Assembly: GCA_018652685.1 (NCBI GenBank)
Contig: JABIBQ010000020.1
Coordinates: forward strand, 1 to 36,913
Reading direction: 5' to 3'
DNA: 36,913 nucleotides
From: Candidatus Bathyarchaeota archaeon
Lineage (GTDB): Archaea > Thermoproteota > Bathyarchaeia > TCS64
The position numbers were made by a program, and so were the translations under genes. This document shows, one piece after another, positions 23,655 to 31,285 of this stretch. The notes under the pieces were generated by a model, which was given only the letters and a program-made list of their open reading frames with translations, searched no databases and was not told the origin of the DNA. How positions within the stretch are numbered: the stretch's first letter is position 1; each line of letters opens with the position of its first letter.

Positions 23655-24590
23655 CTAGTTCTGCATGGGTGTGTACTTAAAGTCCACGTCGTATTGTTCT
23701 GCTGAAAGCTGATATTCACCGCATGGGAAAGGGTATGCGAGCACACCGATGGGGAAATCTGCGTCGGGGCCGTAACATTTCCAGAAGAAAAACGAACACG
23801 GTTGGACCCAGTGGAGATATTGGTTCCCAAGTCGTACGGTTGGGTTCTTTGATGTGTCAAGAACTTTGAACCGAAAGGGTGCCATTGAGTGGTTACCAAC
23901 ACTGCCGGCGTACCCAATTACATCTCCTCGCTGGACAAGGTGTCCCATGAAAGCGTCGTATACGCGGTTTTTTTCTGTCTCCCTGAACACGATATCGTCC
24001 CGCTCAAAGAACATGTGTCCCAGGGCATGGTCTGTACCCGTCCACTCCTCGACCTCGTAGCTATCTGAGTCCTGCCTGTGTCCAGGTAACAGCGGTGAGG
24101 TGGACAGGTGGTAGACGCAAATGATCATGCCGGGCCACTCGGGGCTCGCGGACTCGAAGGTCAGCTCTAGGTCATTGTAAGGGGACTGAACTTCCCCGTC
24201 TAACCCAGTACGGTACTTTGCATTCCTGTTACTGAACCCGATTAGCACCATGTCAATCGGGGCGAGCACTGGTACCCCGTGGCCGAGCTCGAACTCCATA
24301 CTGGTCTTCTCCGGGTAGGGGGGGCAATCTGTACAGCCACCAGTTTTTGGGCCAAGAGTGATGATGTCTGGGTCTGCACCTGTACCATATAATTCAGTGT
24401 GAGTATTGATGCCCTCCATACTGGGTGGGGGAGAGGTAATGGCGGACGCGCTCGTAACAGGTACCCCTGACATGGGCCGCTGTGCCCTCGTTAGCTGCCA
24501 CAGATCAATTCCAGTATTGAAAAAAAGAAAACCAGCTGCCGTCCCCACAACGAGAGTCGCTACCAGTACAGCTAGTACTTTTTTCCTCAT
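23655..24590 (-). CDS. Exported M23-like (LytM fold) protein, catalytic site degenerate
   Basis: An exported protein of 311 residues from ATG 24590, which has AAGGGA six bases before it; a TTG at 24596 would add two residues. It has an N-terminal membrane anchor or signal (VLAVLVATLVVGTAAGFLFF) and a Thr/Ser/Pro linker. The main domain shows the order of LytM/M23 folds: LGHGVPVLAPIDMVLIGF, later CVYHLS and LVQRGDVIGYAGSVGNHSMA, then FRFKVLD. In active M23 enzymes these positions read G-x-P-V-x-A-x-x-x-G-x-V, H-L-S, G-x-x-I-G-x-x-G-x-T-G and H-L-H. Here the last His pair is FRF, so peptidase activity is unlikely. The fold assignment is by motif order and moderately sure. It may bind a surface polymer. 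Confidence 0.7.
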   Translation of the reverse strand: MRKKVLAVLVATLVVGTAAGFLFFNTGIDLWQLTRAQRPMSGVPVTSASAITSPPPSMEGINTHTELYGTGADPDIITLGPKTGGCTDCPPYPEKTSMEFELGHGVPVLAPIDMVLIGFSNRNAKYRTGLDGEVQSPYNDLELTFESASPEWPGMIICVYHLSTSPLLPGHRQDSDSYEVEEWTGTDHALGHMFFERDDIVFRETEKNRVYDAFMGHLVQRGDVIGYAGSVGNHSMAPFRFKVLDTSKNPTVRLGNQYLHWVQPCSFFFWKCYGPDADFPIGVLAYPFPCGEYQLSAEQYDVDFKYTPMQN

Positions 24591-24668
24591 CCGCAATCCC
24601 TTCTATGGATTATCGTATTTTGAGGATGCACCTTTATGTTTTACGTGCATTAGCACGAGAAAAGAAAA

Positions 24669-25508
24669 TTAGGGCTTAGCCCCGCCTGTCAGCACCTTCA
24701 TACTGTAGAGGCCGGTCCTGGCAGTTATGAACAAAGTCCTGTAGTCGTCCCCTCCCCAGGCTATGTTTGCAGGTATCTCAGGGCACACTATTATACCGAT
24801 CATGATGCCTTCTGGGTTCATGACATGGATACCCCCGGGCCCCGTACAAAACACGTTACCATCCACATCCACCTTCATCCCGTCAGCGGCTCCGGTACCA
24901 TCTACAGCCCCAAGCTCGGCAAACACACGCTTGTTCTCCAGACCACCGGTCACATCATAAGCGTAGACCCGTGCGCTACCTGAGTCAGCGACATACAGTG
25001 TCTTCTCGTCCGGGCTGAATGCCAGACCGTTTGGTAGCGGGATATTGTCGTCGAGCAACGTCAATTCGTTGTCAGTTAACTTGTACACGCCGCAATAGTC
25101 AAGCTCCTTGCCCTCGGTCCTGTCCGGTAGCCCGTACGGTGGGTCTGTGAAATAGATTGATCCGTCAGACTTCACCGCCAAGTCGTTGGGGCTGTTGAGC
25201 CGTTTCCCCTCGTACTGGTCGGCGAGAACGGTCTTTGAGCCATCATCCTCCAGTCGCGTTAACCGCCTGTCGTGCTCACAGAGGAGCAGCCTGCCCTGCC
25301 TGTCGAGGGATAGACCGTTGCTGTGGCCGCTGGGCTTGAGAAACACCTTCGCTGCTCCATCGTACTTGTAGATGGTATCCGCTGGAATGTCTGAGAATAA
25401 CAGATAACCATCGACCCAGACAGGCCCCTCCGTGAACTGGAAGCCCTCAGCCAGCTTCTCCACCTTGTTTTCTCCGATAATATCTTTCAGATAAATGCTT
25501 CCAGTCAT
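24669..25508 (-). CDS. SMP-30/gluconolactonase family lactonase
   Basis: A 279-residue six-bladed beta-propeller of the SMP-30/gluconolactonase/LRE family. The calcium or zinc site residues are all visible: Glu in TEGPVWVDG, Asn in LNSPNDLAV, Asn in PLPNGLAFS and Asp in YVADSGSARV. It should hydrolyse a sugar or other lactone; it has no signal peptide, so it is cytosolic. Its promoter is 20 of 21 bases identical to that of the DUF169 gene at 6906-7643, which suggests similar expression. The ATG lies 33 bases from the TATA centre. Substrate is not determinable. Confidence 0.9.
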   Translation of the reverse strand: MTGSIYLKDIIGENKVEKLAEGFQFTEGPVWVDGYLLFSDIPADTIYKYDGAAKVFLKPSGHSNGLSLDRQGRLLLCEHDRRLTRLEDDGSKTVLADQYEGKRLNSPNDLAVKSDGSIYFTDPPYGLPDRTEGKELDYCGVYKLTDNELTLLDDNIPLPNGLAFSPDEKTLYVADSGSARVYAYDVTGGLENKRVFAELGAVDGTGAADGMKVDVDGNVFCTGPGGIHVMNPEGIMIGIIVCPEIPANIAWGGDDYRTLFITARTGLYSMKVLTGGAKP

Positions 25509-25534
25509 CTCAATCCTGATACACTGGGGGTAAA

Positions 25535-25555
25535 TGTGGATAAAAGTATGGATTA
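25535..25555 (-). promoter_or_regulatory. Promoter (BRE plus TATA) of the SMP-30 gene
   Basis: The minus strand contains AATCCATACTTTTATCCACA; only one base differs from the DUF169 promoter at 7688-7708. The TATA centre is 33 bases before the ATG, so the leader is a few bases at most. Confidence 0.55.
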
Positions 25556-25599
25556 GGGCTAACCAATAACCTCAACAACTCGGATTGCATGTATTACCC

Positions 25600-25749
25600 A
25601 TGAAGTTTGATTTCGAGTACTGGTCCAGCCTTGACTCGCGGTACATCATCCTAACAATCGAGGCGGGGTCCAAGGCAGATGCGGTTAAGGAGTTCAAGAA
25701 CATGCATCCGCATAAAAAACACAGGCTCCTGGACCCTCTGGATGATTAA
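25600..25749 (+). CDS. Hypothetical 49-residue protein
   Basis: A short frame from ATG to TAA encoding 49 residues. It begins MKFDFEYWSSLDSRYIILTI and continues with an Ala/Lys helix (KADAVKEFKNMHPHKKH) and ends LLDPLDD. The strand-then-helix pattern and well-mixed composition look like a real small soluble protein, and codon use matches the neighbouring G+C-rich genes. It lies alone between the SMP-30 promoter and a convergent small gene. No ribosome-binding site is evident, so it may be leaderless, but no clear TATA box is seen. The family is not recognised. Confidence 0.6.
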   Translation: MKFDFEYWSSLDSRYIILTIEAGSKADAVKEFKNMHPHKKHRLLDPLDD

Positions 25750-25778
25750 ACATCATACAACTTATCTTGAGAGACACT

Positions 25779-25979
25779 CTACTGGTGCGCAAGAGTTTCT
25801 GATAGGTCATTGAATATCTCAAGAACCAGCTCCATCTGTTTCAGATACTGGTTGGTCGTGAGTAACTCATATTTGTAGACCTCGGAGACACTTCTAGTCA
25901 ACTCCTGGATCTTGCCTTCAATATTCGTTGTTGTTCCGTGAACCTCTTTTCCCTCATGGCAGACTTGTTGAACCATCAT
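25779..25979 (-). CDS. Hypothetical 66-residue coiled-coil protein
   Basis: A 66-residue, almost entirely helical protein with heptad-like Leu/Ile/Val spacing from about residue 20 to 60 (KIQELTRSVSEVYKYELL, then QYLKQMELVLEIF). It is probably a small coiled-coil or dimerising protein. The ATG at 25979 (a second Met follows) is 27 bases or so from a CCGCATATA element, whose complement TATATGCGG is a TATA candidate, consistent with a leaderless mRNA. No family is recognised. It is divergent from the FtsX-type permease gene. Confidence 0.6.
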   Translation of the reverse strand: MMVQQVCHEGKEVHGTTTNIEGKIQELTRSVSEVYKYELLTTNQYLKQMELVLEIFNDLSETLAHQ

Positions 25980-26005
25980 GTTTTATCATGATTTGCATCG
26001 AATTT

Positions 26006-26014
26006 CCGCATATA
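26006..26014 (-). promoter_or_regulatory. TATA box for the coiled-coil gene
   Basis: TATATGCGG on the minus strand, about 30 bases before the ATG. The same nine bases occur on the plus strand at 26230-26238 beside the permease start. Confidence 0.4.
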
Positions 26015-26171
26015 AGAGCGACTCAACTGCCCTGATTATATCAGTCAATCATCAAAGATACTCACAAAACGTGAGTACGTCATATCTACACAGATTCGGT
26101 AAATATGATTCAGGTTCTTTAGTGTACCCAGTTTCCCCGTAACAAGGGTAGATGGAAAACAGGCTCGCACA

Positions 26172-26225
26172 CGTTTAAATACGGTAGCCCCGTAGCAAGT
26201 GCCCTAGGGCATAGTAGAGTGCTAC
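26172..26225 (+). promoter_or_regulatory. Promoter and nested palindromic operator of the permease gene
   Basis: CGTTTAAATAC (26172-26182) is a TATA candidate predicting transcription from about 26203. Exactly there lies a perfect 12-base palindrome TGCCCTAGGGCA (26200-26211), enclosed by a second inverted pair GTAGCA (26192-26197) and TGCTAC (26220-26225). A palindrome over the start point suits repressor binding; as RNA the outer arms could also form a stem. Confidence 0.5.
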
Positions 26226-26253
26226 CTAGTATATGCGGTTAAAATGTGGTAAA

Positions 26254-27462
26254 ATGAACATTCAAGACATTGCACTCATTTCGTTCGGTGGGATTAGGGA
26301 TAGAAAGTTCAGGTTCGCGCTGAACCTCCTAGGAATTCTAATCGGGTGCGCCGCGGTTACGGGGCTCATCAGTGTCACCCAAGGTATGAACACGGAGATC
26401 AACAGCCAGCTAAACATCCTTGGAGCCAACTCGATAAACATCATCCCCACAACGGGGGATGACAACTCAATAGCGGCTGGCCCTCAGAGCATGATGATCC
26501 CCATTTTCCTATCGTGGAGGGATATCGACGCCATTGAGGCGGTCCTGGAGATCGACATGGTAGCACCGATTCAGAACAACTTCTGCTCATACACTATTAC
26601 CGGTGATAAACGCATAACCAACATAATGGGCATGGGGACGAACATCTTCGACATTAACCCCAGTTTCGAGATCAGCGAGGGCAGGGCGTTCACGCGGAGC
26701 GATAAAGCCGTCGCCATCATCGGGGCGGACGTAGCCCACCCGGATAATGTGGCCGAGCCGATCCTGGGTGTGGGCGATAGGCTCAAGATAATCCCACTTG
26801 GCACAGATGAACCAAAAGAACTCACAGTACGAATAATCGGGATAACAAAGGATAACGGCATGTCCATGAGCATGAGCCCTGACAGTATGATCATGATTCC
26901 CCTAAGGACATCTGAAACACTCTTCGAGAATCAGGGCAACTACGACATGGCCCTGGCATCGATACCTGACATGGATGATATTGAGACGGTCACGGCCCAG
27001 ATCGAGGACAAGATTGAGGACGTCAAGGTAATCTCAGCTGACTCGGCCAGGGAGATGATAGGGGACGTCACTGGAACCATCGAGGCGGTCCTTGGTGGTA
27101 TCGCGGCGATCAGCCTGGTGGTGGCGGGCGTGGGCATAGTCAACACGATGACGGTAAGCGTCAGCGAGCGCACGAAAGAGATCGGAACCTTGAAGGCAAT
27201 TGGTGCCCAGAACCTCGATGTTTTATTCATATTCCTCGCCGAGGCCGGTTACACCGGGCTGGCAGGGGGTTTTCTCGGGGGAGCGTTCGGGTTTATACTT
27301 GGCATTGTCATCGGGGGCTTTGTTGGACTCCCAGTGGACTTGAATTATAACCTCTGGGGGATGGTTATTCTATTCGCGGTTACAACATCAATTCTAGCGG
27401 GGGCGTGGCCTGCATGGAGCGCAGCCAATATGAACCCCGTTGAGGCTCTCAGGCACGAGTAA
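26254..27462 (+). CDS. FtsX/MacB-type ABC transporter permease
   Basis: A permease of about 402 residues with the MacB/FtsX layout. Helix 1 (FALNLLGILIGCAAVTGLIS) precedes a large extracytoplasmic MacB_PCD-like domain of about 230 residues (residues ~40-270). Three C-terminal helices form the FtsX domain (VVAGVGIVNTMTVSVSERTKEIGTLKAIGA is the signature region). It couples ATP hydrolysis by a separate MacB/LolD-like ATPase to moving substrate or force at the membrane surface. No ATPase gene is in the window. ATG 26254 is preferred because the upstream in-frame ATG at 26233 falls inside a TATATGCGG element. A nested palindrome upstream points to regulated expression. Confidence 0.87.
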   Translation: MNIQDIALISFGGIRDRKFRFALNLLGILIGCAAVTGLISVTQGMNTEINSQLNILGANSINIIPTTGDDNSIAAGPQSMMIPIFLSWRDIDAIEAVLEIDMVAPIQNNFCSYTITGDKRITNIMGMGTNIFDINPSFEISEGRAFTRSDKAVAIIGADVAHPDNVAEPILGVGDRLKIIPLGTDEPKELTVRIIGITKDNGMSMSMSPDSMIMIPLRTSETLFENQGNYDMALASIPDMDDIETVTAQIEDKIEDVKVISADSAREMIGDVTGTIEAVLGGIAAISLVVAGVGIVNTMTVSVSERTKEIGTLKAIGAQNLDVLFIFLAEAGYTGLAGGFLGGAFGFILGIVIGGFVGLPVDLNYNLWGMVILFAVTTSILAGAWPAWSAANMNPVEALRHE

Positions 27463-27568
27463 CCTTCCCAGTGAAGCCCATGTGGTAGATGACGCAGCCA
27501 GATATGGTTGAATAATAGAGGGATTGATTGCCACATAAAGTGAAGCCTTCACCTGGACGAGACTGCAA

Positions 27569-27580
27569 ATATTTTATCCC
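27569..27580 (+). promoter_or_regulatory. TATA box, leaderless start of the second DUF169 gene
   Basis: ATATTTTATCCC is centred 25 bases before the ATG at 27600, a plus-strand version of the TTTTATCC box used by many minus-strand genes here. Confidence 0.55.
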
Positions 27581-27599
27581 AAGAGAGACATGATCAACC

Positions 27600-28541
27600 A
27601 TGTCAGACTACGACTGGAGCGTATACGACAGGGACTGGGGCGATTGGCACCCCAAGAGGCAGGGGGATCACCTGATTGAAGAGCTCAAGCTTCACGGCGA
27701 CCCCATCGCCCTCGCCTGGTTCCCCCACAATTCCCTACCCTCAAAGCTTGAAACCCATATCTACAAGGGCGAACTCAAGATGGTTCACTGCCAGTTCATG
27801 CAACGGGCCCGGTTCAGGGGAGAGACCTACATCCTAGAGGAGGATAAGAGCAACCCAGGACCCCCGGTCTGCAACGGCGACGCCTACACCGGGCTATGCG
27901 AGGTGAACCCACGCCTCGGTCCCGGTCTTGTCCATAGTCGCACCGACCCCTCAGCAGGAGTTAGCACACGCCTCGGCATCTTCGGCTCCCCCGCCGCGAG
28001 CCGCCGGAGCCTCATCAACCACTACCACATCGTCCCCCAGGATATCCAGTACCTCGCCATTGCCCCCCTCAGCAACTGTCCCTTTGACCCCGATGTCGTT
28101 ACTATCGTATGCGACCCACGTCAGGCCACCATGGCTCTCCGGGCGCTACAATACCACAGCGGACTAGCAGCCATCGGTGAGACGGGACCCGGCACATGCA
28201 GCAGCAGTTGGGTCGCCACCCTCCTAACGGGGGAGCCACGGTACTCACTGGGCTGCCACGGAGTTTTCGGCACCATGGGCATCGACCCAACAGAGGTCTG
28301 TGTCTCCATACCAGGGGAGCAGGTACCAACAATGTGTGCCGTCCTGGAGACTTGGCGCGAGAAGGGGAAGCAAATGTTCACCGAGGAGCCACCAAACGAG
28401 GAGCGGGACTTCATCCACGCACCTTACGAAGGGCCATATAGGGCCCACGCCCGAATCCAGCACGAGAGGGGCGAAGAAAAACCGGAACCGGAAGGTGAGA
28501 GATACATCCCCTGGGCTGAACGGAGAAAGAAGAAGAACTGA
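27600..28541 (+). CDS. DUF169 family protein
   Basis: A 313-residue DUF169 (PF02596) protein, longer than its paralogue at 6906-7643. DPIALAWF is the N-terminal strand. MVHCQFMQRARFRGETYIL stands where the paralogue has its first Cys helix. CNGDAYTGLCEVNPRLGPG follows, then LSNCPFDPDVVTIVCDP and GTCSSSWVATLL, so at least six cysteines lie at family positions and may hold metal or a cluster. The C-terminal tail is highly charged (Glu/Lys/Arg rich). The family has no known reaction. The start is supported by a TATA box at the leaderless distance. It is a single gene, converging on an MFS gene. Confidence 0.83.
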   Translation: MSDYDWSVYDRDWGDWHPKRQGDHLIEELKLHGDPIALAWFPHNSLPSKLETHIYKGELKMVHCQFMQRARFRGETYILEEDKSNPGPPVCNGDAYTGLCEVNPRLGPGLVHSRTDPSAGVSTRLGIFGSPAASRRSLINHYHIVPQDIQYLAIAPLSNCPFDPDVVTIVCDPRQATMALRALQYHSGLAAIGETGPGTCSSSWVATLLTGEPRYSLGCHGVFGTMGIDPTEVCVSIPGEQVPTMCAVLETWREKGKQMFTEEPPNEERDFIHAPYEGPYRAHARIQHERGEEKPEPEGERYIPWAERRKKKN

Positions 28542-28602
28542 GCCCCTGGAGCACAATGAAGGGAGGTCCACTCCCACGTTTTCTGGTAAAAACACGAAAA
28601 AA

Positions 28603-29796
28603 CTACACTGATTTCTTAGCAGCGTCAACGGGTTTGCGTGAGGCTAGGATATAGACAAGTATCAGACCGAGAAGCGTTATTACTGATGAGAACTTGAGGG
28701 CCCCCTGGGCTCCGTAGGTCTCAGCGATAAAACCCAGGATCAGCGGGTTGATGATCCCACTGAGGTTTCCAAACATACTGTATACAGCCATAGCCGTGCC
28801 CCTGTTGTCCTCCTCCGAGTTGCCCGCGACGTAGACGTTCCCGCTGGTCAGGTATACACCGTACGCGATTCCCTGCAACCCCATGAGCACGCTTACCAGA
28901 ACCAGCCCTGTTGAGGCTGAGACGCTGAATATGGTCAGGGATGAGACGAGAAGCCCAGCCACCATGAGGACGAGGGCACTGACATGTTTAGTAAAAGCCC
29001 CTACTGGGAGCCGAACGCCGGTGCTTGCCAACCCCCTTGCCGTGAACGCCGTGCCTATCTGGGACTCATCAAACCCTATGCCCGCCCCGTAAACGGGGAA
29101 GAAAAGGGTCACTGCGTTATACATCAACGAGTTGAGGAAGTTTGCCACGCCACCCGAGAATATTTTCGGGTCCCTTATGCTGCCAAAGAATGAGGTAGGG
29201 GCATCCTTCTTGCCCGATGGCTTGGATTTGGTTTCGTCCACGAAGTACAGCAATAATAGGCTGATAACACCGAACACAGAGCTGATCATAAAGGCGAAAC
29301 TGGAGCCATAGAGCTTGGTCGTGAACCCACCTATCAGCGGGCCAACCGTGAACCCTATCCCCATGGACGTCATGTAAAGCCCCTGCGCAGTGTTCCTGGT
29401 CTCTGGGTCCGATGATTCAGTCATTAATAAAAACCCGTTTCCAAACGTTAACCCGAGGGCCAACCCTAGAATCATCCTGATGGGGTAGATGCTGACTGGC
29501 GATGACGCCAACGTGTAGGTGAGTGGGACTAGTATCATCAACACCAGACCAGGCATCATCATCTTTTTTCTCCCATACCTGTCAGAGAGCCTGCCGAGTG
29601 GAAAACTGAACAGGAGCATGGTTAACGCCGAGGCCGAGCCGTAACTGCCTAACATGCTTAAACTAGCCCCTATGTCCTGAGCGAAGCCAGGAAAGATGGG
29701 GATCACAGTGCTGTGGCTGGCGTCTGCAAAAAAGATGGCCAGACTGATGAGCGCTATCTTCTTGGTTAATCTAGTCCTGTTTGATGTTGGCTCCAT
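28603..29796 (-). CDS. Major facilitator superfamily transporter
   Basis: A 397-residue protein with about 12 membrane helices. Loop 2-3 carries PLGRLSDRYGRKKMMMPGL, a textbook MFS motif A (G-x-L-x-D-x-x-G-R-K), and PLIGGFTTKLYG in helix 5 is motif C-like, typical of exporters. The segment after helix 6 is a short charged loop (DETKSKPSGKKDA). It is likely a proton-coupled efflux or uptake system of unknown substrate. It is only partly similar to the MFS at 5545-6708, which has a weaker motif A. ATG 29796 is the natural start. It is divergent from the malate/lactate dehydrogenase-like gene with 90-200 bases between. Confidence 0.9.
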   Translation of the reverse strand: MEPTSNRTRLTKKIALISLAIFFADASHSTVIPIFPGFAQDIGASLSMLGSYGSASALTMLLFSFPLGRLSDRYGRKKMMMPGLVLMILVPLTYTLASSPVSIYPIRMILGLALGLTFGNGFLLMTESSDPETRNTAQGLYMTSMGIGFTVGPLIGGFTTKLYGSSFAFMISSVFGVISLLLLYFVDETKSKPSGKKDAPTSFFGSIRDPKIFSGGVANFLNSLMYNAVTLFFPVYGAGIGFDESQIGTAFTARGLASTGVRLPVGAFTKHVSALVLMVAGLLVSSLTIFSVSASTGLVLVSVLMGLQGIAYGVYLTSGNVYVAGNSEEDNRGTAMAVYSMFGNLSGIINPLILGFIAETYGAQGALKFSSVITLLGLILVYILASRKPVDAAKKSV

Positions 29797-29997
29797 TCAG
29801 TCTCTGAAGGAGTTATGAGATATTAAATGCGCGGGCTTGCATTTTGACTACCCCTTTTATTCATTCCAGAGCTCGCGCGTTGAAAGATGACACAGTCAAC
29901 TGTGGCTTTTCATAGGCACTTGGGACTGCTTGATGATTCGAGTTCCGGGCATAAAAAAAGTATAAAATTAGCGCCTCCACTTGATTGGAAGAGTTTC

Positions 29998-31035
29998 ATG
30001 ATCACTTCAAAAATACAAGTTGATGACCTGGAGTCCCTGATGGTTAAGATGCTGCGAAAAGTGGATGTCACGCCCGCTAACGCAAGGGATATCGCATGGG
30101 TTTTCAAGACTATGACCCTTCGTGGGGTCGGGCATCATGATATAGGTAGTTTTCCGGGAATCATTAGGAATCTTCGAGACGGGGTTTTCAACCCAAGGCC
30201 AAAAATAAAGACCGTTGTATCAAAGCAGGCCACTGCCGTTATGGACGCGGATAACGCTCCTGGCACACTGGCAGCCTTCCGTATGACAGAGAAGGCCATC
30301 CTGAAGGCTCGCAAATATGGGATCGGAATCGTGACCATGAGGAATAGCAACCATTTCCTTGGTTCTGCAGCCTATAATCTTCTTGCCGCTGAGCAGGATA
30401 TGATCGGAATAACAATGAGTAATACTCTGGCGAGCATGGCGGCGCATGGGTCTAAAGATAAGGCGATCGGAAACAACCCGTGGGGCTTTGCCGCTAAAAC
30501 CGGGGCAGAGTTCCCGATAATGCTGGATATTGCAAACGCCTACGCATCATTCGGTAAACTGTTTGATTACATGAACAACAACTGGGATATTCCAAGGGAA
30601 TGGGGATTGGATGAACTCGGTGAGAACACGAGTGACCCGTCAAGAGTGCTGAGAGGAGGCGTTTCCCTGCCCATGGCCGGGCATAAGGGTTTTGGCCTAG
30701 CGATAATGGTGGAATTATTGACCTCCATCTTGGCCGGCGGTGCCATCACTGAAAATGTCAGGATGAACTCCCTGGAGGGTAACGGCCATTCCCAGGCATC
30801 CATTGTTATCAACATCAACCATTTCCTGCCGGTGGCAACCTTCGAGGACCGCACAAAGGAAATGGTTGAACTATTGCATAATCACGAACCCCTAGACTCG
30901 GAGAAACCAGTTTTGCTTCCAGGGGAGCGATCCTACACGAGCAGAAAAAAGCTAGCTGATGAAGGAATAGTTCTGAACCAAAAAACGGTTGACGAGCTAA
31001 CCCAATTGTTGGATGAGTTGAATATTAGAACCTGA
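29998..31035 (+). CDS. Malate/L-lactate dehydrogenase (LDH2/MDH2) family oxidoreductase
   Basis: A protein of 345 residues from ATG 29998, of the LDH2/MDH2 family (PF02615), NAD(P)-dependent 2-hydroxyacid dehydrogenases such as archaeal malate dehydrogenase, ureidoglycolate and delta-1-piperideine reductases. RGVGHHDIGSFPG, MRNSNHFLGSAAY (catalytic His), IGNNPWGFA and LPMAGHKGFGLAIMVELL are the family blocks in order. Usual length is 330-360. The frame stays open 37 codons further to an ATG at 29887 with its own TTTTATTC box, but a TATAAAATTA box at 29961-29970 and a GGAAGAG ribosome-binding stretch favour 29998, where family homology begins. The substrate 2-hydroxy acid or imine is open; given its neighbours, an amino-acid-derived imine is conceivable. 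Confidence 0.87.
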   Translation: MITSKIQVDDLESLMVKMLRKVDVTPANARDIAWVFKTMTLRGVGHHDIGSFPGIIRNLRDGVFNPRPKIKTVVSKQATAVMDADNAPGTLAAFRMTEKAILKARKYGIGIVTMRNSNHFLGSAAYNLLAAEQDMIGITMSNTLASMAAHGSKDKAIGNNPWGFAAKTGAEFPIMLDIANAYASFGKLFDYMNNNWDIPREWGLDELGENTSDPSRVLRGGVSLPMAGHKGFGLAIMVELLTSILAGGAITENVRMNSLEGNGHSQASIVININHFLPVATFEDRTKEMVELLHNHEPLDSEKPVLLPGERSYTSRKKLADEGIVLNQKTVDELTQLLDELNIRT

Positions 31036-31253
31036 AGCAACTCATTTAATTCCTCTCTTCACCTTGCACGTGGAATATGGGATTTTCATAACCGAAGACT
31101 TTTATCGTCATACTGCGAAGCAGAGTAGAACCACATTAGAAGGTTTGAGCGTGTATCTATTGGACTCCTAAAAAGCCTCAAGAAGGCAAATCAGAACCAA
31201 GACCTAGATGGTCACACAATTTTCAGAAAACATAACCAGCAATTGACCCAGGT

Positions 31254-31285
31254 ATGTCAAAGTCCAGGAGGTGAAAACCCTGACA
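31254..31285 (+). promoter_or_regulatory. Shine-Dalgarno and tiny upstream frame before the SHMT gene
   Basis: AGGAGGTGA (31266-31274) is a full anti-16S complement, 11 bases before ATG 31286. The in-frame GTG at 31271 lies inside it and so cannot be the start. A six-codon frame ATG...TGA (31254-31274) ends in the same sequence. TTTTATCG near 31101 is a distant TATA candidate; the 31036-31253 leader holds nothing else I can identify. Confidence 0.5.

Noticed and set aside
29887-29997. 37-codon N-terminal extension of the LDH2/MDH2-family gene
   Set aside because: Family homology begins at residue 38 or so, and a TATAAAATTA box plus ribosome-binding stretch lie inside the extension. Kept only as an alternative start, since a TTTTATTC box also precedes 29887.
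31036-31253. Possible glycine/serine riboswitch in the leader of the SHMT gene
   Set aside because: No recognisable glycine aptamer core or stable paired helices could be found by eye.
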